A DNA stretch of 64,000 bases from Ureibacillus terrenus (GCF_006569205.1 NZ_VIGD01000006.1:100583-164582); one strand, 5' to 3'; shown: positions 53,221 through 62,042, counted from the first letter of the stretch. Program-made: numbers and translations. The notes: generated by a model from the letters alone, not told the origin.

Positions 53221-53829
53221 TTATTTTATTTTCCAATAAGTCCGCGTCCCATTATTAACTAAAACCGCATAAGTCGGCACTTGAAAAATGATAAGAAATA
53301 AGGTGAGCAGATCAATGGAAGAGGCCGCTGCATTTAAAAGTATGAAAAACTTGAATGCCGGTGTAAGCAGGCCAAATTTCCCCAATAATAGCGGGAACAG
53401 GACTGAAATGATTAGGTAAGGCGTTACCGTAACCAGAATAAATCTCGATTTGGTTATTTTCTCTTCTGTTGTGACAAACGCTCCAAATCCATTTATTCCC
53501 ACATAGGTTTTCTTCGATTGAATAAAATTTGGTATAAAAATTAAATGAAGCAATTCATGCAGCACCAATAAAAGAAGCAACCATAAAAATGAACTGATAG
53601 GAATCGAAAAACGGATCCGGTCATCATGAATCCCAAACTCACTAAGCGAAATGCCAGAAAAGGTTTTGATAATCCAAAACGAAATGCATACCGCAATCAC
53701 CATAAAAGGGATGGATAATAAAAATGCTCCAAGAAAAGTTTTTGGTTCTTTTAAAGGATGCCATTGCGCCCGAATCAGCTCTTCGTGTTTAACAGGATCC
53801 ACATTGGGCAATTTCCTCACGAATTTCAT
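53221..53829 (-). CDS. DUF3267-like putative membrane zinc protein
   Basis: 202 residues with four or five membrane helices and the motif LLVLHELLHLIFIP (HExxH) near residue 95, as in DUF3267 proteins related to M50 peptidases. Whether it is proteolytic is unknown. The start is uncertain: ATG 53829 has a weak GAGCGG, and TTG 53862 is an alternative. Confidence 0.65.
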   Translation of the reverse strand: MKFVRKLPNVDPVKHEELIRAQWHPLKEPKTFLGAFLLSIPFMVIAVCISFWIIKTFSGISLSEFGIHDDRIRFSIPISSFLWLLLLLVLHELLHLIFIPNFIQSKKTYVGINGFGAFVTTEEKITKSRFILVTVTPYLIISVLFPLLLGKFGLLTPAFKFFILLNAAASSIDLLTLFLIIFQVPTYAVLVNNGTRTYWKIK

Positions 53830-53942
53830 TCCGCTCAACCCGCTTTTATTAACAAATATCAATTTTCCATTGTTTATTTTTATGTTCCAAATAACCTCTC
53901 ACTTTTGCTCTTTGTTTGTTTCGTTCCAGATTGTTATACATC

Positions 53943-54296
53943 TCATCCTGATTTAAAGAACTGCACTCTGTTTTTCCTGGAAAAAAACAGGAGAAGGAAA
54001 CCGATGAAATAGGCAATGCAGGATGCAAAAAACAAACGGAAGATCCCCGGTGTTCCAAATAAATAAAAACTTATTGGCAAGGACAAAATAAAAGCGATGA
54101 ACATCAGATACTCTTTTTGGATGAATGAAGAAAAAATTGCCAATAAAGCAGGGAGACACAACATCATAAATGTCGTCATCACCGTATTTCCTTCAACTGG
54201 TGTGGATGAATAAGGATTATAAAAAACAAAAATAACCCACAAGCCAATACTGAATAATCCAGCTATTACACCAAAAAGGATGCCGGCAAGCCTCAC
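53943..54296 (-). CDS. Four-helix membrane protein, unknown
   Basis: 117 residues, about four membrane helices. I prefer the GTG at 54296, six bases after GAGGAGGGG. The ATG 33 nt further upstream would place that ideal ribosome-binding site inside the gene. No family recognised. Confidence 0.6.
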   Translation of the reverse strand: MRLAGILFGVIAGLFSIGLWVIFVFYNPYSSTPVEGNTVMTTFMMLCLPALLAIFSSFIQKEYLMFIAFILSLPISFYLFGTPGIFRLFFASCIAYFIGFLLLFFSRKNRVQFFKSG

Positions 54297-54570
54297 TTTC
54301 AACCCCTCCTCTGTTTTCAAATCCGTCATCGTTATTCCCGCTAAAAAGGAACCTTTCAGTATTTTACTGCAAAATATTCCTTAAATTTCAAGGGTAAGAA
54401 AATATTTTCAACCCTTTTCTAAAATCGTACCACTATTAATCATTTTAAAACATCTCTATCTATTTAAAAATTCTGACATTTATTTCAAAACGAACTTTGG
54501 ATATTTCCTATTCATAATAGTGATCTGTTTCTCTAAATGGGACTTCAATCTGGCATGATACTTTTCCCTT

Positions 54571-54633
54571 TGGCGATTATGTTCTTCTCATCGGCGATTT
54601 TCTTATCCGGATTGGCGATTAATTGACTTTGGA
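54571..54633 (+). repeat. Three GGCGATT boxes at exact 21-bp spacing
   Basis: TTGGCGATTA, TCGGCGATTT and TTGGCGATTA have GGCGATT at 54572, 54593 and 54614, exactly two helical turns apart, directly before a TTGACT -35-like hexamer (54624). It is a candidate operator in the 480-nt gap 54297-54778, which holds no other feature. Confidence 0.45.
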
Positions 54634-54778
54634 AAATGTTTTATATTAACAGCCTGAAAATAATCGAGCAGCCGTTTTCCAAACAGTCAATGCTTTTACC
54701 TTTTTATCTAAGTATTTTCATGTTATTCAATCTTCCGCCATATAATGATTGTTGTATGCCAAGCAAAGGAGGAAATGT

Positions 54779-55078
54779 GTGCAGGAAAAAGAAGTGCGTC
54801 TTCAAAAGATTCAACACCTTGCCCATGAAATTATGTATGAAATCAATTCTTTGGAAGACCAGAGGCAGTTTGAGGATTTAAGGGTTGTAGTTGACAACCT
54901 GTCCCGCGCAATCGGTGAATTTGCGGATCCATACGGCTGTTTTTCTTTGGATTACATTGAAGATAAATTGGAAAAATCTCATTCGATCATAAACCCCCTT
55001 TCCCTTGGGCATCAGGGTGTACATATATGCTCACTTCGCCGACACCTTTATAAACCTCCCTTTGAGAAACGGGGGTAA
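54779..55078 (+). CDS. Small helical protein, 3' end probably rearranged
   Basis: GTG 54779 follows AAGGAGGAAATGT. Residues 1-70 (QHLAHEIMYEINSLEDQRQF, FADPYGCFSLDYIEDKLEKS) look like a native small acidic protein. The last 30 residues are simply the antisense of the truncated acetyltransferase, so the original C terminus was likely lost at a junction near 54985. Family unknown. Confidence 0.45.
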   Translation: MQEKEVRLQKIQHLAHEIMYEINSLEDQRQFEDLRVVVDNLSRAIGEFADPYGCFSLDYIEDKLEKSHSIINPLSLGHQGVHICSLRRHLYKPPFEKRG

Positions 55079-55262
55079 TGGATACCCAACCGAAAATTGT
55101 TCCATTTTCGTCATAGACATATCGAAGGGATGGATGATATTTTTTATCCCATTCATCCATGGAAGGTACGGTTGTTTCAAATGTCGCTATGCCTGTATCA
55201 ATTCCTGATTGATAAATTTTCAGCACTTCCGGAATATCCTTCTTTTCCAAAAATCTGATCAT
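54987..55262 (-). pseudogene. GNAT acetyltransferase truncated at acetyl-CoA loop
   Basis: The frame from ATG 55262 (after AAAGGGG) reads MIRFLEKKDIPEVLKIYQ, TGIATFETTVPSMDEWDKK and GVGEVSIYVHPDAQGKGGL, typical of phosphinothricin-type acetyltransferases of about 165 residues. It stops within the QxxGxG/A acetyl-CoA loop, so about 70 residues including the rest of the fold are missing. Confidence 0.7.
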
Positions 55263-55309
55263 TGCACATAACCCCTTTATTTTTGACACATTGATCCTTG
55301 CCTGAATAG

Positions 55310-55440
55310 TTATTTCAATGTTTCCCAATCAACATCAGCCGCTGCTTTTTTCGAACTGGCATTCCCGAATTGCAAAGCTAGACTATTTTCAAACCCTATC
55401 CTACTGGTGCCCACATGGTGGAATCCTCTTCAATTACCAA
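55310..55440 (-). pseudogene. Possible C-terminal remnant, unidentified
   Basis: A minus-strand frame without a start reads HVGTSRIGFENSLALQFGNA, then SSKKAAADVDWETLK and stop. It resembles a protein tail, but I do not recognise it. The rest of the 378-nt gap 55263-55640 shows nothing else except the promoter region of the next gene. Confidence 0.25.
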
Positions 55441-55640
55441 TGCATGTAAGGATGTTTCATCTTGGAGTTCTTTTTAACCATATTATCAAATTCCTCTTAT
55501 TTTCTGTTAAAAAATATGAGCTTCTTTATTGCAAGGGGGGGACTTATGTATCATTTTTTTTACAAATCAACAATACTTTAATCTTTTTATGAAAACCCTT
55601 ACATAATAAGCTATACTGAATAAAAAGGGGGTTTGATGTT

Positions 55641-56378
55641 ATGGGCAAATTAACCGGCAAAGTAGCAATCATTACAGGTGGAGCTTCAGGAATTGGCGCA
55701 GCAACCGCAAAACTTTTTGTGGAAGAAGGCGCAAAAGTTGTTATTGTTGATGTGAATGAGGAAAAAGGAAAAGCCTTTGAAGAAGAATTAAAAAATCAAG
55801 GCGGAGAAGCGCTTTTTGTACAAGCGGACGTAACCAATGAAGAAGATGTTCAAAATGTATTCGCAAAGGCAAAAGCCTCTTTCGGCAAAGTTGATATTCT
55901 TTTCAACAACGCCGGTATTGGGGCTGTGAAACCGACAGATGAACTTCCATTCAGTGAATGGCGGAAAACAATTGCCGTTGACTTGGACGGTGTATTTCTG
56001 TTTGCACGTGCAGCCATCAAAGAATATTTACAATCCGGCGGCGGTGTCATTGTTAATACCGCTTCGATGTACGGCTTGGTAGGTGCCGCAGGAAGTGCCG
56101 CCTACAATGCAGCAAAAGCCGGGGTTGTCAACTTTACCCGTTCCATTGCGTTGGAATATGCTAACCGAAATATCCGGATCAATGCGATATGCCCTGGATT
56201 TATAGACACTCCAATTTTAGGGGATACAGATCGGAACGGTTTAATTGAGGCGACACCGATGAAACGCTTGGGTAAACCGGAAGAAATTGCAAAAGCCGTC
56301 TTATTTTTAGCAAGCGATGATTCATCCTTCATGACCGGAAGCGCCCTGGTTGTTGATGGTGGCTATACGGCGCAATAA
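55641..56378 (+). CDS. Short-chain dehydrogenase/reductase
   Basis: 245 residues of a classical SDR: TGGASGIGAATA at 13-24, NNAGIG near 90, catalytic Ser in NTASMYG, YNAAKAG (Tyr/Lys) near 155 and terminal FMTGSALVVDGGYTAQ. VDVNEEKG after beta-2 suggests NAD. It resembles glucose/3-ketoacyl-ACP reductase-type SDRs; the substrate is open. ATG follows AAAAAGGGGGTTTGATGTT. Confidence 0.88.
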   Translation: MGKLTGKVAIITGGASGIGAATAKLFVEEGAKVVIVDVNEEKGKAFEEELKNQGGEALFVQADVTNEEDVQNVFAKAKASFGKVDILFNNAGIGAVKPTDELPFSEWRKTIAVDLDGVFLFARAAIKEYLQSGGGVIVNTASMYGLVGAAGSAAYNAAKAGVVNFTRSIALEYANRNIRINAICPGFIDTPILGDTDRNGLIEATPMKRLGKPEEIAKAVLFLASDDSSFMTGSALVVDGGYTAQ

Positions 56379-56396
56379 GGCAATTCATTTCTATAA

Positions 56397-56433
56397 AAAA
56401 GGTAGAGGGTCAAATCCCTTCTACCTTTTATTT
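56397..56433. terminator. Terminator after SDR gene
   Basis: Stem AAAAGGTAGA / TCTACCTTTT with T-runs. Confidence 0.85.
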
Positions 56434-56440
56434 ATTATTT

Positions 56441-56635
56441 TCATTTTGACAATCTTTTCCGTATAAATGCCGGTTCATCTATCAGAGTATGAGGTGTGAT
56501 GATATTTTCACTCACAACGACAATAGCCTGCACTTTCAGTAGAGTATGTTGCGGCATTTCCTTTTTGAAATCCTGCACTTCCGAGCTGTTTTGCCACTTT
56601 TTTATTGCCGATAATCACTGAATCCCTAAAACGGA
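56441..56635 (-). pseudogene. Decayed pfpI/DJ-1 C-terminal fragment
   Basis: The minus strand encodes NAATYSTESA, then after a frame change IVVVSENIITPHTLIDEPAFIRKRLSK and stop. This aligns with the tail of the intact PfpI protein at 51950 (EVIVSGNLITSRTPKDEPAF..). The N-terminal two thirds, including the nucleophile, are gone. Confidence 0.6.
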
Positions 56636-56644
56636 TGGGCAATA

Positions 56645-57142
56645 CTATTTTATATCTTCCTTCATTTTTACCATATTATACCATACAACTCCGCCATGTT
56701 GTGATTTGGATATGCCATGATTTGCAAATCCCAGTTTCTCATAAAAAGGAACCAATTCCAGTTTACATGTCAAAGTAATTCCTTCCCTTTCATTTTCTTT
56801 CACCAGTTCTTCCATTTTCCTAATCAGGATTTTGGCGATTCCCTGTTTTCTGGCGCGCTTATCCACGGCTACCCCCAAAATGCTCTGATAGCCACCTTTT
56901 TCCGGATTTCTATTGATCCGCTTAAACAGATCGTCTGTAATGTACGGTTGTTGAATCACCGGCCCATTAATATACCCGACAATTTCCCCATTCTTTTCCG
57001 CAACAATAAACGTATCGGGAATCATTTGAATCCTTTCTTCAAAAGCTTCTTTCGTTGCGGCCTCTTTCTTCAAAAAAGCTTCATTTTCAATGCGCAACAA
57101 ATCTTCCAAATCTTCCGGCCGAACATTTCTTAATGTGATCAT
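56645..57142 (-). CDS. GNAT-family N-acetyltransferase
   Basis: 165 residues: ITLRNVRPEDLEDLLRIENEAF, SILGVAVDKRARKQGIAKIL with the acetyl-CoA motif, and VPFYEKLGFANHGIS. It is closest in pattern to arylalkylamine-type acetyltransferases; acceptor unknown. ATG 57142 follows AAAGGGGTG. Confidence 0.88.
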   Translation of the reverse strand: MITLRNVRPEDLEDLLRIENEAFLKKEAATKEAFEERIQMIPDTFIVAEKNGEIVGYINGPVIQQPYITDDLFKRINRNPEKGGYQSILGVAVDKRARKQGIAKILIRKMEELVKENEREGITLTCKLELVPFYEKLGFANHGISKSQHGGVVWYNMVKMKEDIK

Positions 57143-57235
57143 CTGTTATACACCCCTTTAAACTTTTATTCATGAATTTGACTTTAGTCTATATATTTAT
57201 CTTTATAATTCCAAGTGTTTTTCAAGGGATTATAA

Positions 57236-57277
57236 AAAGGGATCTTGCCCCGGTATAAATCCTGGTGCAAAATCCCA
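57236..57277 (-). terminator. Terminator of lplJ
   Basis: GGGATCTTGCCCCGG / CCTGGTGCAAAATCCC imperfect hairpin followed by minus-strand TTTTT. Confidence 0.75.
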
Positions 57278-57308
57278 TTGCTTTGATCCCCATTTATCAA
57301 ACCATCAC

Positions 57309-58301
57309 TTAATAAATCAAGTGCAAGAAATCGCCTTTCGTCACACCGCCGAAGTATCTGGAAATATCCACATCCGCCAACGCTTCTTCAATATCTTTGG
57401 AAGCATAGCGCAGCCCAACCAGACGCTTCTCGATTTCCTCCACGTCTTCCATGCCGAAGAAATCGCCGAAAATCTTGATTTCTTCGATGATGCCTTTATT
57501 CACTTCCAAACGGATATCGACTTCTCCTGACGGGAAGCGTTTTCGCTTTTGCATATTAAAGCGCGGGGATTTTCCATAGTTCCACTCCCATTTTTGGTAG
57601 CGTTCTTCCGACAAAGCATAAATTTTTTCCCAATCCTGTTCCGTCAACTCATAATATCGGATATTCTCCTCGCCGCCGAAAATGGATTTCAAAATTTCCA
57701 TCCGGAACTGTTCAACGGTAATTTTTTCAGGCAGGAAATCGATGATGTTGGCAACACGGGAACGTACGGATTTGATGCCTTTGGACTCAATTTTGTCCTG
57801 CTTCACTTTCAACGAATTCGTCACCGCATCCAGATCCAAATTGAACATTAATGTACCGTGGCTGACCAAACGGCCGCGCGTTACATATTGCGCGTTCCCT
57901 GACACTTTCCGTCCTTCCACTAAAATGTCATTGCGGCCGGAAAGTTCCGCCTTTACCCCCAATTTTGCCAACGCGTCCACCACAGGCTGCGTGAATCTTT
58001 TATAGTTGCTGAAGCTGTTTCCGTCGTCTTTTGTGATAAAGCTGAAGTTTAAATTATTTAAATCGTGGTACACCGCTCCACCGCCGGAAAGCCGACGAAC
58101 GACAATAATGCCATTTTCTTCAACGTAGTCTGTGTTGATTTCTTCAAATGTGTTTTGATTTTTGCCGATAATGATCGACGGTTGATTAATATAGAACAGC
58201 AAAAAATCATCCTGCTCAATATCCATGTTTCTTATAAGATATTCTTCAATCGCCAAGTTCACCCTTGGGTCTGTAATGCCTTTATTATCAACAAAATACA
58301 T
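57309..58301 (-). CDS. lplJ: Lipoate-protein ligase
   Basis: 330 residues. LplJ activates free lipoate with ATP and attaches it to lipoyl domains of 2-oxoacid dehydrogenases and GcvH. RRLSGGGAVYHDLNNLNFSF binds lipoyl-AMP, the catalytic Lys is in GRKVSGNAQ, and a C-terminal accessory domain (KWEWNYGKSPRFN) is present, which the smaller LipM/LipL enzymes lack. ATG 58301 follows AGGAGGCTACATAG. Confidence 0.94.
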   Translation of the reverse strand: MYFVDNKGITDPRVNLAIEEYLIRNMDIEQDDFLLFYINQPSIIIGKNQNTFEEINTDYVEENGIIVVRRLSGGGAVYHDLNNLNFSFITKDDGNSFSNYKRFTQPVVDALAKLGVKAELSGRNDILVEGRKVSGNAQYVTRGRLVSHGTLMFNLDLDAVTNSLKVKQDKIESKGIKSVRSRVANIIDFLPEKITVEQFRMEILKSIFGGEENIRYYELTEQDWEKIYALSEERYQKWEWNYGKSPRFNMQKRKRFPSGEVDIRLEVNKGIIEEIKIFGDFFGMEDVEEIEKRLVGLRYASKDIEEALADVDISRYFGGVTKGDFLHLIY

Positions 58302-58493
58302 CTATGTAGCCTCCTATGCAAATTGTCCATATCTATTTTACACGAAAAATGGCTCATACTGATTTTTTTAGTATGATTGAATTTTTCCTCAACCATTGCA
58401 AATTTTGCTAGATAGATTCCGGTTCAACACTTTCTGAAATAAGGTTGGGCATTTCATCTGGTTGGATGAATGTTGTAAAAGAAATGAAGAAAG

Positions 58494-58877
58494 GCCAAAA
58501 TCTATGCATTTCTTCTATCTATTATTTCTCCAATAACGGATGAAGATATTGTGCAGAGTATGAAACTTGTCGGATTGCGTCCGGATATAAAACAAAAAGT
58601 GAGAAATTATTCACTGGGAATGAAACAAAAATTGGCCCTTGCCCAGGCCATCATGGAAAACCAGCAAATCCTCATTTTGGATGAACCGTTCAATGCATTG
58701 GATTATAATAGTGTACAGCAAGTGCGGGCATTATTAAAATCGTTTAAAGAAGAAGGAAGAACAATCCTTTTGACAAGCCATCATCATGAAGACATCACGT
58801 TGCTATGTGATGAAGTCTATCGGATCAATCATTTTAAATTGGAAAAAGACGATATGGCATTCAGTTATATAAATTGA
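58494..58877 (+). pseudogene. C-terminal half of an ABC transporter ATPase
   Basis: The frame retains the helical domain (SPITDEDIVQSMKLVGLRPD), signature YSLGMKQKLALAQAI, Walker B ILILDEPFNALDY and H-loop TSHHHED. The Walker A half is missing and the frame breaks at about 58494. The permease partner is also absent. The gap 58302-58493 shows no other feature. Confidence 0.75.
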
Positions 58878-59072
58878 TCCTCTAATAAAATCTTGTACAG
58901 CTGAATTGATGGGCCATCTTATCTCCGTTTTTTCTCTCAGTTTGAATTGAAAAGTTGTCCACACTTTCAATCTAAGGAGAGAACAAAATGGATGATCAAG
59001 ATGGCTCCATTCATATGTAGACTTACGTGAAAATCCCCTGATAGTGTACATCCTTTTTTCACTAAGGCATCA

Positions 59073-59101
59073 TCATATTTAAAACATCATCGCCATACAT
59101 T
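59073..59101 (+). promoter_or_regulatory. SigE promoter of cotJABC
   Basis: TCATATT, 14 nt, CATACATT: the -10 matches the SigE consensus CATACANT and the -35 fits KMATATT. This agrees with the known mother-cell SigE control of cotJ. It lies 30 nt before cotJA. Confidence 0.75.
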
Positions 59102-59130
59102 AATAAGCAGAATACGGAGAGGAGGATTTT

Positions 59131-59355
59131 TTGTTTACCCAATATAAATATTGGTATCCTTATGTCAGTCCACACGATCCTTGTCCCCCTATCAAAATCA
59201 AAAGCTATTCTACTCCCCCTCAACTTTATATAGCATTCCAACCAATTGGATTACCTCAATTTCCAACCGCGAAAGAAGCATTGATGCACGGTACATTATG
59301 GCCTCAGCTTTACAGTCCTTATCCAAATCCACAAAAAAGGAATGAAAAATCGTGA
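59131..59355 (+). CDS. cotJA: Spore coat-associated protein CotJA
   Basis: 74 residues, Pro/Tyr-rich (YKYWYPYVSPHDPCPPIKIKSY, FPTAKEALMHGTLWPQLYSPY), the characteristic CotJA sequence. It is needed with CotJC for coat incorporation. Start is TTG 59131, 5 nt after GGAGAGGAGG. First gene of cotJABC. Confidence 0.9.
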   Translation: MFTQYKYWYPYVSPHDPCPPIKIKSYSTPPQLYIAFQPIGLPQFPTAKEALMHGTLWPQLYSPYPNPQKRNEKS

Positions 59356-59615
59356 GTAAAACAATGCCCCCGGAGTATTATCGGATGCTGGAGGAAATTC
59401 AGGCGATCGATTTTGTCATTGTGGAGTTGAACCTATATTTGGATACTCACCCTAACGATTTTGAAGCCATCAAGCAATTCAATGACTTCACTGAGAAAAG
59501 TATGAAATTGAAAATACAATTTGAAAAGAAGTTCGGGCCGCTGATGAATTTTGGCAAAAGTTTTTCGAATTACCCGTTTAATTGGGTGGATACCCCTTGG
59601 CCTTGGCAGGTTTAA
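59352..59615 (+). CDS. cotJB: Spore coat protein CotJB
   Basis: 87 residues of the CotJB family: YYRMLEEIQAIDFVIVELNLYLDTHPND and a terminal NYPFNWVDTPWPWQ. GTG 59352 overlaps the cotJA stop (GTGA), with AAAGGA about 10 nt upstream, so it is translationally coupled. Its role in the coat is unknown. Confidence 0.92.
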   Translation: MSKTMPPEYYRMLEEIQAIDFVIVELNLYLDTHPNDFEAIKQFNDFTEKSMKLKIQFEKKFGPLMNFGKSFSNYPFNWVDTPWPWQV

Positions 59616-59641
59616 TCACCTATATTCGTTAGGAGGAACAA

Positions 59642-60214
59642 ATGGTGTGGTATTATGAAAAAAAGCTTCAATATCCGGTGAAGGTAAGTACCTGTAATCC
59701 AATGCTGGCAAAGTATTTAATTGAACAATATGGAGGCGCTGATGGGGAGTTGGCAGCCGCATTGCGCTATATGAACCAACGCTATACCCTTCCGGATAAA
59801 GTGGTCGGATTATTAACCGATATCGCAACCGAAGAACTTTCCCATCTTGAAATGATTGCCACGATGATTTACAAACTGACAAAAGATGCGACACCGGAAC
59901 AATTAAAGGCGGCGGGGCTGGCGGATCATTACGTGAATCATGATAAAGCCCTGTTCTACCAAAACGCGTCCGGCGTACCATTTACCGCTTCATATATTCA
60001 GGCAAAAGGCGACCCGATCGCCGATTTGTACGAGGACATTGCCGCAGAAGAAAAAGCCCGCGCAACCTACCAGTGGATCATTGATTTGTCTGACGATCCG
60101 GATTTAAATGACAGTTTGAAATTTTTAAGGGAAAGAGAAATTGTCCACTCCCTCCGATTCAGAGAGGCCGTCGAAATCCTCAAAGAAGAACGGAATACAA
60201 AAAAATTCTTTTAA
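59642..60214 (+). CDS. cotJC: Spore coat protein CotJC, manganese-catalase family
   Basis: 190 residues. The di-manganese four-helix ligands of the Mn-catalase fold are visible: GGADGELAAALRYMNQR, IATEELSHLEMIATM, IAAEEKARATYQWI and REREIVHSLRF. It may remove peroxide in the coat during crosslinking. ATG 59642 follows TAGGAGGAACAA. Last gene of cotJABC. Confidence 0.93.
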   Translation: MVWYYEKKLQYPVKVSTCNPMLAKYLIEQYGGADGELAAALRYMNQRYTLPDKVVGLLTDIATEELSHLEMIATMIYKLTKDATPEQLKAAGLADHYVNHDKALFYQNASGVPFTASYIQAKGDPIADLYEDIAAEEKARATYQWIIDLSDDPDLNDSLKFLREREIVHSLRFREAVEILKEERNTKKFF

Positions 60215-60232
60215 AAGTAAATGCTATCTAAA

Positions 60233-60272
60233 ACAATCAAGTTGGATTTTCAACTTGATTGTTTTATTTTAA
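60233..60272 (+). terminator. Terminator of cotJABC
   Basis: AACAATCAAGTTG / CAACTTGATTGTT stem then TTATTTT. Confidence 0.9.
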
Positions 60273-60334
60273 TCAATTTGTATATTTTTTCTGGATATAT
60301 AATAAATCTGCTTTTATCCAATGATGATGTATAA

Positions 60335-60346
60335 AATTTTGTGTAA
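60335..60346 (+). repeat. IS256 left terminal inverted repeat core
   Basis: AATTTTGTGTAA; complement of 61706-61717, both adjacent to a GGTAGGGT-type internal motif. Confidence 0.65.
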
Positions 60347-60428
60347 AGCATTTTGCTAGACCAAAAGAAAAAAGGTAGGGTATTCTCTGATTGAACCCAA
60401 ACATTCCAGAGAAAGGAGAACCCTACCT

Positions 60429-61570
60429 ATGTCTAAAAGTATACCGAATGTCGACTGGGCAAATCAACTGGAAAGTGTCATTCGTCAGTTTGTAAAGGAA
60501 AAATTAGAACTGATCATGCGGGAAGAAATCAAACATTTCCTCGAAATCGAACAGGCTGGAACGCAGAATATGAGAAACGGTTACTATCAGCGAAATCTAG
60601 ATACGCAATATGGCCGGATTGAGGGTCTTTTGGTTCCAAGAGACCGAAACGGGGAATTTCAAACACAGTTGTTTGCCTCATACCAACGGCACACCGGCCG
60701 GCTGGAGGAAGCCATCATTAGGATGTATCAAAGTGGCATGAGTACACGGGAAATTGGCAAGTTTATCGAACGAATTCTAGGAAATGCTTATTCTCCAGCG
60801 ACGATCAGCCGGATTACCGATGTCGTGAAAGAAGACATCGAGAAATGGTACCATCGTCCACTATCCAAACGTTATTCGGTCTTTGTACGTGAAACTTCGC
60901 CGCGATACGGTAGAGAAAGAAGTCATTTATGTGGTGTTAGGGGTGAATGAAGAAGGATATCGCGAAATTCTTGATTTCTTTGTGGGGGGACAGGAAAGCG
61001 CCTATGTATGGCAGGAGATTCTTCAACAACTATACAACAGGGGCGTAAAGGAAGTGCTTCTGGGCGTATTCGATGGACTACCGGGGTTGGAGGAAGCCTT
61101 TAAGGCGGTGTATCCGAAAGCCGATGTGCAGCGTTGTGTCGTGCACAAAGTACGTAATACCTTAAATCGTGTTCGGAAAAAAGATCAATTCGAAGTGGCA
61201 GAGGACCTCAAGCTGATTTATCGCGCGCCGAATAAGGAGATGGCATTACAGATGTTTCAACAGTTTGAGTCGAAATGGTCAAGCAAGTATCCGAGAGAAG
61301 TTCAATCTTGGGCCAATGAGTTGGATGTCCTCCTTACATTTATGGATGATCCAAGTAGTATTCGAAGTGTGATTTACACGACGAATGCCATCGAACGAAC
61401 GATTAAGGAGATTCGGAAACGCCTAAAACCGATGAACAGTTTGAATAGTTTAGAAGCCGCTGTATTTGACCATTCAAGATTTTAATGAGAAATGGGCAGG
61501 GCGAAAGTTAGGAGGATTTGCCGAAGCGCAGGAAGCCCTCGAGCGAATGTTTGAAGAACGTTATCATTAA
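60429..61570 (+). pseudogene. IS256-family transposase broken in three frames
   Basis: Frame one (60429-60890) gives MSKSIPNVDWANQLESVIRQ and MRNGYYQRNLDTQYGRI. Frame two resumes at YVKLRRDTVEKEVIYVVLGV with GVFDGLPGLEEAFK (Asp of the DDE triad) and NAIERTIKEIRKRLKP (Glu). Frame three gives YLTIQDFNEKWAGRKLGGF to the stop at 61568. At the first junction YSV runs straight into YVKLR, so the short segment carrying the first catalytic Asp has been deleted. A second small deletion removes residues before YLTIQ. The enzyme cannot be active. Confidence 0.85.
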
Positions 61571-61610
61571 CCAAATACTGTAAATAAACAAAATAGGGGG
61601 ATTCTCCCTT

Positions 61611-61648
61611 TCCACACAGGAGACTGAATATTCAGTCTCCTGTGTGGA
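61611..61648. repeat. Perfect 38-bp palindrome
   Basis: Two complementary 19-nt arms meet with no spacer (arms TCCACACAGGAGACTGAAT and ATTCAGTCTCCTGTGTGGA). It lies between the transposase stop and the right end of the IS. It lacks a T-run, so it is not an ordinary terminator. Confidence 0.85.
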
Positions 61649-61705
61649 GAAAATCAGTCCCCTATCAATTCAAATCCATTTCAGAGAAACCCTACCCCAT
61701 TTACA

Positions 61706-61717
61706 TTACACAAAATT
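61706..61717 (-). repeat. IS256 right terminal inverted repeat core
   Basis: TTACACAAAATT, complement of the left repeat. Confidence 0.65.
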
Positions 61718-61912
61718 CTTGACGGTACCTGACGAAATTTAAAATTTGAAGTGCTCATTTTTTAAAAGTTGTGGAACGATTTCTTGGTTAACTAACGGGG
61801 CAGGTTTGTTGAAGATGGAATACTCTAAAAATTATTATCAACAATAGTCATTAACATAGCCTAAATAAAAAAGAAGGACGGTTAAATCATATGAACTCTT
61901 GTCCCCATACGA

Positions 61913-61968
61913 CAAACACCTCCACAAATCGAATGGAGTTATACATTCGATTCAGGAGGTGTTTTCTT
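61913..61968 (+). terminator. Stem-loop terminator
   Basis: AACACCTCC / GGAGGTGTT with an inner TCGAATG / CATTCGA pairing, then TTTTCTTTT. The rest of the gap 61723-62042 holds no recognisable gene. Confidence 0.65.
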
Positions 61969-62042
61969 TTGGATTACTTCATTCTGCTAGGCGTTTTTTT
62001 ATAAAATGATAAATTATAGGGTCATTACTTTGAAAATACTTA

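Larger units (their letters stand above)
60331..61722 (+). mobile_element. Defective IS256-family insertion sequence
   Basis: About 1.4 kb bounded by inverted ends containing AATTTTGTGTAA (60335-60346) and its complement TTACACAAAATT (61706-61717). The exact tips and any target duplication are not resolvable by eye. It contains a broken IS256-type transposase gene and a 38-bp palindrome near the right end. Confidence 0.75.

Noticed and set aside
58981..59021. Ten-codon ORF with AAGGAGAG before ATG 58988
   Set aside because: Too short to call; it may be the start of a lost gene upstream of cotJA.
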